A stretch of DNA of 16,494 bases. It comes from SIG452 sp045541975 (GTDB taxonomy: Bacteria; Bacillota; Clostridia; UMGS1840). The stretch covers positions 1-16,494 of the forward strand of contig JAZQKB010000021.1 in NCBI GenBank assembly GCA_045541975.1. Direction: 5' to 3'. The number at the start of each line of letters is the position of its first letter. Within the stretch, counting starts at the first letter, position 1. The notes beneath the pieces were generated by a model. It was not told the origin of the DNA, searched no databases, and saw only the letters and a program-made list of their open reading frames with translations. Positions 13,142 to 16,494 of the stretch are shown piece by piece. The position numbers and the translations under genes are program-made.

Positions 13142-14005
13142 ATGCTTTGGAACCGTGCAAAAAGTATTTTAATTGTGGTATTTCTTCTCATCAATTTGTT
13201 TTTGGTCAATTATTTAGTGGCCGACAATTTTCAGGATCACAGCCGTGCTCTTCTGGACCTGACTGCGATATTATCTGCCAGAGATATACATCTTCGTGTG
13301 GACAAAATGCCCACTACCGTGGAGGAACTCCGTGTGCCGGAACTTTCTTCATTGCTAATGGAAGAAGCAGTTGCCAAAAAGTTGATTGCAAATCCTGTGG
13401 CAACCGAAAACGGCTTTGCCAGTGAAGACCAAACTGCCCGTATGGAGCTTCGGGACGGCTTGTTCTTTTATCGGAATGAATCTCCTAATGACGGCGGGTT
13501 TTACAATGTGAATCAGGATAATGCAGTATCTAAAATCCGTCCTTATTTGGACCAGCTTGGCGTGGGGCATCTTGCCTATGCCGTGGATATTGCAACCATC
13601 GGGGAAGACACCGTGGTGGAATATGCGTATCGGGTGGGTGAATACAACCTGTTTGATACCCATTTTTCAGTTACGGTAACCAAAAACGGCGTGAAGCAAA
13701 TCAAAGGCTTTTTAGGAACTGCCGATTCTTCCAACGGGTTTTCTTATCAGCTTTCTCAGTTAGAAACGGTGCTGTTAAGTTTAGCACAGAATCAGTTCCA
13801 GGGGATTGAAATTACCCATATTGAACTTGGCTACTATCTCATTAACTATCGGGATGCCCTGGTTTCCCAGGCGATTCCCGTGTATCGTTTACGCACCTCG
13901 ATGGGCGAATGTATCTTGGATGCCAGAGACGGTGTAGAATACAACCAAAGAATGCTTTCTGGCGATTTCAAGGAGGGTTATTATGAAGAAGTTTCTGCTG
14001 ATTGA
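13142..14005 (+). CDS. yycI: YycI-like (WalI-like) membrane-anchored regulatory protein
   Basis: The 287-residue protein starts MLWNRAKSIL, followed by one membrane helix (about 8-26) and an extracytoplasmic domain. This fits YycI proteins, which open with a similar W-x-K-x-K-x-I segment and hold a YycH-fold domain, here with GLFFYRNES and a GYYLINYRD segment near the C-terminus. YycI forms a membrane complex with YycH and the WalK kinase in Bacilli. The adjacent YycH-like gene (36 bases upstream) supports the assignment, while the absence of walRK is unusual. AAAGGAGGAG (13127-13136) is 5 bases before the ATG. The last 23 bases overlap polA, whose RBS lies inside this gene, so the two are likely cotranscribed and translationally linked. 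Confidence 0.72.
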   Translation: MLWNRAKSILIVVFLLINLFLVNYLVADNFQDHSRALLDLTAILSARDIHLRVDKMPTTVEELRVPELSSLLMEEAVAKKLIANPVATENGFASEDQTARMELRDGLFFYRNESPNDGGFYNVNQDNAVSKIRPYLDQLGVGHLAYAVDIATIGEDTVVEYAYRVGEYNLFDTHFSVTVTKNGVKQIKGFLGTADSSNGFSYQLSQLETVLLSLAQNQFQGIEITHIELGYYLINYRDALVSQAIPVYRLRTSMGECILDARDGVEYNQRMLSGDFKEGYYEEVSAD

Positions 14006-16466
14006 TGCCAACAGTATCTTAAACCGTGCCTTTTATGCCATCCGTCCCTTAACCAATCAGGAAGGACTCAATACCAACGGTATTTTCGGGTTTTTAAACA
14101 TCTTATTAAAAGAATTGGACGAAGAAAAGCCGAATTATCTTGCCTGCTGTTTTGACGTGTCACGCGTGACGTTTCGTACCGCAATGTATGGCGACTATAA
14201 AGGTACCCGTAAGGAAACACCTGCCGAATTAAAGGAGCAGTTTGCACCTTTAAAGGAACTGCTTTCTGCCATGAATATTCCCGTTTTGGAAAAAGAAAAC
14301 TACGAAGCGGACGATTTAATTGGTACTCTTTCCCGTGTTTGCTCGGAAAACAAAACCGAGTGTTTGATTTTAACGGGAGATAAAGATGATTTACAGTTGG
14401 TAGACGAGTATGTGAATGTGAAACTCATCATCACCCGTATGGGTAAAACTGAAACCACCAGAATGGATATTGCCGCTGTGGCAGAAAAGTATGATGGGTT
14501 AACTCCTAAAGATTTAATTGAACTCAAAGCGATTATGGGAGATAAGTCCGACAATATTCCCGGTGTTGCGGGAATTGGGGAAGTGGGCGGATTGAAGCTT
14601 ATTTCCGAATACAAAACTTTGGAAAATATTTATGAAAATATTGATTCGATAAAAGAAAGCCTTAGAAAAAAACTTCTTGCCGACAAGGAAAATGCATTTT
14701 TATCCCGTGATTTAGGCAGAATTTTTCGGGAAGTGCCCATTGATACAAGCGAGGAGCAGTATCAGGTTCGTTCCTACAACATGGAAAAGCTTGATGCCAT
14801 GCTCACCAAACTCAATTTCCTAAGCTTTAAAAACCGCTTGATTGGTGAGGGTGTAAAAGCACCTGCTGAAGAAATCACGTTGTTGGATGGGGACTCGTTT
14901 TTCAAAAACTGCTCAGTAGATACGCTGTATTATCTGCCAAACGCAAATACCTTTTTAGCAAGTGACGGCAACTCTGTGTATCAGATTGCAAAGGATGACA
15001 GCCGTTTCTTAGCACTTTTAGAAAATGAGGCCATAAAAAAAGTAACGGCAGGGGTAAAGCAACAGCTTCACGACGGATTTTTATTAAGCGAGCCGTATGC
15101 TGATGTGACCTTATCCGCATATGTTTGCGACCCTCGTTTCAATGACGGCGATTTTGCGAAAATTTACGGGCAGTTCACCGACCTTTCTTTAGAAAACACC
15201 TCTGAATTTGCTAAACATCTTCCTACCCTTTCTAAAAAGCTGGAGGAAGAAATCCTGGCAAAGGATTTATTCTATATTGACGAAATGGAACATCGCCTGA
15301 TTGGTGTGCTATACGGAATGGAAAAAGAGGGCGTGAAAATTGATGAAAATCATTTAAACGAACTTTCCTCCTTTTTATCTCAGAAAACCGATGAATTGGC
15401 ACAAAAAATCTATGAACAAGCAGGAGAATCTTTTAATATTCTTTCTCCCAAGCAATTGGGAACTGTACTCTTTGAAAAACTGGAGCTTCCCGTGGTGAAA
15501 AAGACAAAATCCGGTTATTCCACCAATGCGGAGGTGCTGGATAAGTTAAGCGGACTTCATCCCATTGTGGATATGGTAAAAGAGTACCGTCAGGTCACCA
15601 AACTAAATTCCACCTATGTGGAAGGGTTCCGTTCTGCTATGGATGAAGCAGGGATTCTTCGCACCACCTATCAGCAAACTTTAACGCAAACCGGAAGACT
15701 CTCTTCCACCGAACCCAATTTACAAAATATTCCCATCCGTACCGAAGAGGGCAGAAAAATCCGTCAGGTGATTTTGCCGAAAAACGATTTGTTTATTTCT
15801 GCCGACTATTCTCAGATTGAGCTTCGTGTATTGGCACATATTTCGGGAGATGAAAATCTGATTCAGGCATTTTTGGATGGCGAAGACATTCACACCTCCA
15901 CCGCCAAACGCCTTTTTGACACCGAAGAAGTTACTCCCGATCATCGCCGTGCCGCAAAAGCGGTGAACTTTGGCTTAATTTACGGAAAAGGTGCATTTTC
16001 TTTGGCGAAAGACTTAGGCATCAGCCGTTACGAAGCGCAGGAATATATTACCCGTTATTTGGGGCAGTATCCCAAAGTGGAAACCTATATGGCAAAGGTG
16101 ATTGAAGATGCCACCCGTGAGGGATACACCAAAACTCTTTACCACAGACGGAGGTATTTCCCTGAACTTTCAGGCAGCAATCATATGATGCGGGAAGCAG
16201 CAAAACGGGCGGCGTTAAACAGTCCTATTCAAGGCACAGCCGCCGATATCATTAAACTTGCCATGCTCCGTGTGGCAGAAGCAATGAAGCCGTATAAGAG
16301 TAAACTGACTTTGCAAATTCATGACGAACTTGTGATTGACTGCATAAAAGAGGAAGAAGAGGAAGTAAAAAAACTGCTTCGTGACTGTATGGAAAATGCG
16401 GTCAACTTAGCGGTCCCCCTAACCGTTTCCATTTCCTCCGGCAAAAACTTAGACGATTGCAAATAA
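13983..16466 (+). CDS. polA: DNA polymerase I
   Basis: The 827-residue family A polymerase acts in Okazaki fragment maturation and repair. Residues 1-290 form the 5'-3' exonuclease (flap nuclease) domain with acidic metal ligands at D8, D58, E108/D110/D111, D133/D135 and GDKSDNIPGV (D187/D190). Residues 291-430 correspond to the 3'-5' exonuclease fold, but no DxE exo I motif is seen, so proofreading is probably lost, as in many Bacillota. The polymerase domain (about 430-827) has TGRLSSTEPNLQNIPIR (570-586), motif A ISADYSQIELR with D608, the O-helix R655/K659/F663/Y667, and motif C LQIHDE with D781. F663 is the usual residue that permits normal dNTP selection. The length is a little short of the 870-930 typical range. 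AAGGAGGG (13970-13977) is 5 bases before the ATG. No dedicated promoter is visible. Confidence 0.96.
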   Translation: MKKFLLIDANSILNRAFYAIRPLTNQEGLNTNGIFGFLNILLKELDEEKPNYLACCFDVSRVTFRTAMYGDYKGTRKETPAELKEQFAPLKELLSAMNIPVLEKENYEADDLIGTLSRVCSENKTECLILTGDKDDLQLVDEYVNVKLIITRMGKTETTRMDIAAVAEKYDGLTPKDLIELKAIMGDKSDNIPGVAGIGEVGGLKLISEYKTLENIYENIDSIKESLRKKLLADKENAFLSRDLGRIFREVPIDTSEEQYQVRSYNMEKLDAMLTKLNFLSFKNRLIGEGVKAPAEEITLLDGDSFFKNCSVDTLYYLPNANTFLASDGNSVYQIAKDDSRFLALLENEAIKKVTAGVKQQLHDGFLLSEPYADVTLSAYVCDPRFNDGDFAKIYGQFTDLSLENTSEFAKHLPTLSKKLEEEILAKDLFYIDEMEHRLIGVLYGMEKEGVKIDENHLNELSSFLSQKTDELAQKIYEQAGESFNILSPKQLGTVLFEKLELPVVKKTKSGYSTNAEVLDKLSGLHPIVDMVKEYRQVTKLNSTYVEGFRSAMDEAGILRTTYQQTLTQTGRLSSTEPNLQNIPIRTEEGRKIRQVILPKNDLFISADYSQIELRVLAHISGDENLIQAFLDGEDIHTSTAKRLFDTEEVTPDHRRAAKAVNFGLIYGKGAFSLAKDLGISRYEAQEYITRYLGQYPKVETYMAKVIEDATREGYTKTLYHRRRYFPELSGSNHMMREAAKRAALNSPIQGTAADIIKLAMLRVAEAMKPYKSKLTLQIHDELVIDCIKEEEEEVKKLLRDCMENAVNLAVPLTVSISSGKNLDDCK

Positions 16467-16473
16467 ATAAATA

Positions 16474-16494
16474 TCCCCCCGTTATACGGGGGGA
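16474..16494 (+). terminator. Likely terminator of the polA operon (cut by the window end)
   Basis: TCCCCCCGT (16474-16482) pairs perfectly with ACGGGGGGA (16486-16494) around a TAT loop, 7 bases after the polA stop. The expected T-run would lie beyond the window. Confidence 0.7.

Noticed and set aside
13102..13425. 107-codon Cys- and Ser-rich frame overlapping the yycI-like start
   Set aside because: It is a shadow of the yycI-like gene, which has a strong RBS, membrane helix and consistent coding pattern.

Overview
The window looks like chromosomal DNA of a low-to-mid GC Bacillota bacterium, most likely an uncultured Clostridia member. The reasons are strong GGAGG ribosome binding sites, consensus SigA-type promoters, a T-box leader before ileS, AbrB and YycH/YycI family proteins, and an APH-type sugar kinase beside nagB/nagA. 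No species can be named from the sequence alone.

Layout. Positions 1-634 hold a small AT-rich module: two divergent genes (a zinc-ribbon membrane peptide and a Cro/CI-type repressor) with interlocked promoters, bracketed by two identical 30-bp terminator hairpins. Positions 678-833 hold a non-coding, multiply palindromic repeat element. Positions 838-1299 hold a minus-strand tRNA operon (Asp-Phe-Gly-Cys), driven by a near-consensus promoter at 1344-1372 with phased A-tracts just upstream. Diverging from it is an AbrB-family regulator built from two tandem AbrB domains plus a zinc knuckle (1645-2052).

Positions 2306-6538 form an amino-sugar operon: an N-acetylhexosamine kinase-like APH-fold protein, a divergent ROK-family protein, nagB and nagA. 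Three of the four genes overlap or abut. Together NagA and NagB would convert N-acetylglucosamine-6-phosphate to fructose-6-phosphate, and the two upstream proteins probably supply phosphorylated amino sugars. Next comes a T-box riboswitch (6665-6930) controlling an isoleucyl-tRNA synthetase of the long, type 2 (eukaryote/archaea-like) class, then uppP for undecaprenyl-phosphate recycling.

Positions 11171-16466 form a second operon: a secreted beta-rich protein, a YycH-like and a YycI-like membrane-anchored pair, and DNA polymerase I. In Bacilli, YycH and YycI sit beside the WalRK two-component genes, but no walR or walK is visible here.

The window contains no transposase, CRISPR array, phage structural gene or obvious defence system. 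The least ordinary items are the terminator-bracketed divergent module, the palindromic element, the tandem AbrB protein, the ROK protein with a rebuilt zinc site, and the YycHI pair without WalRK.
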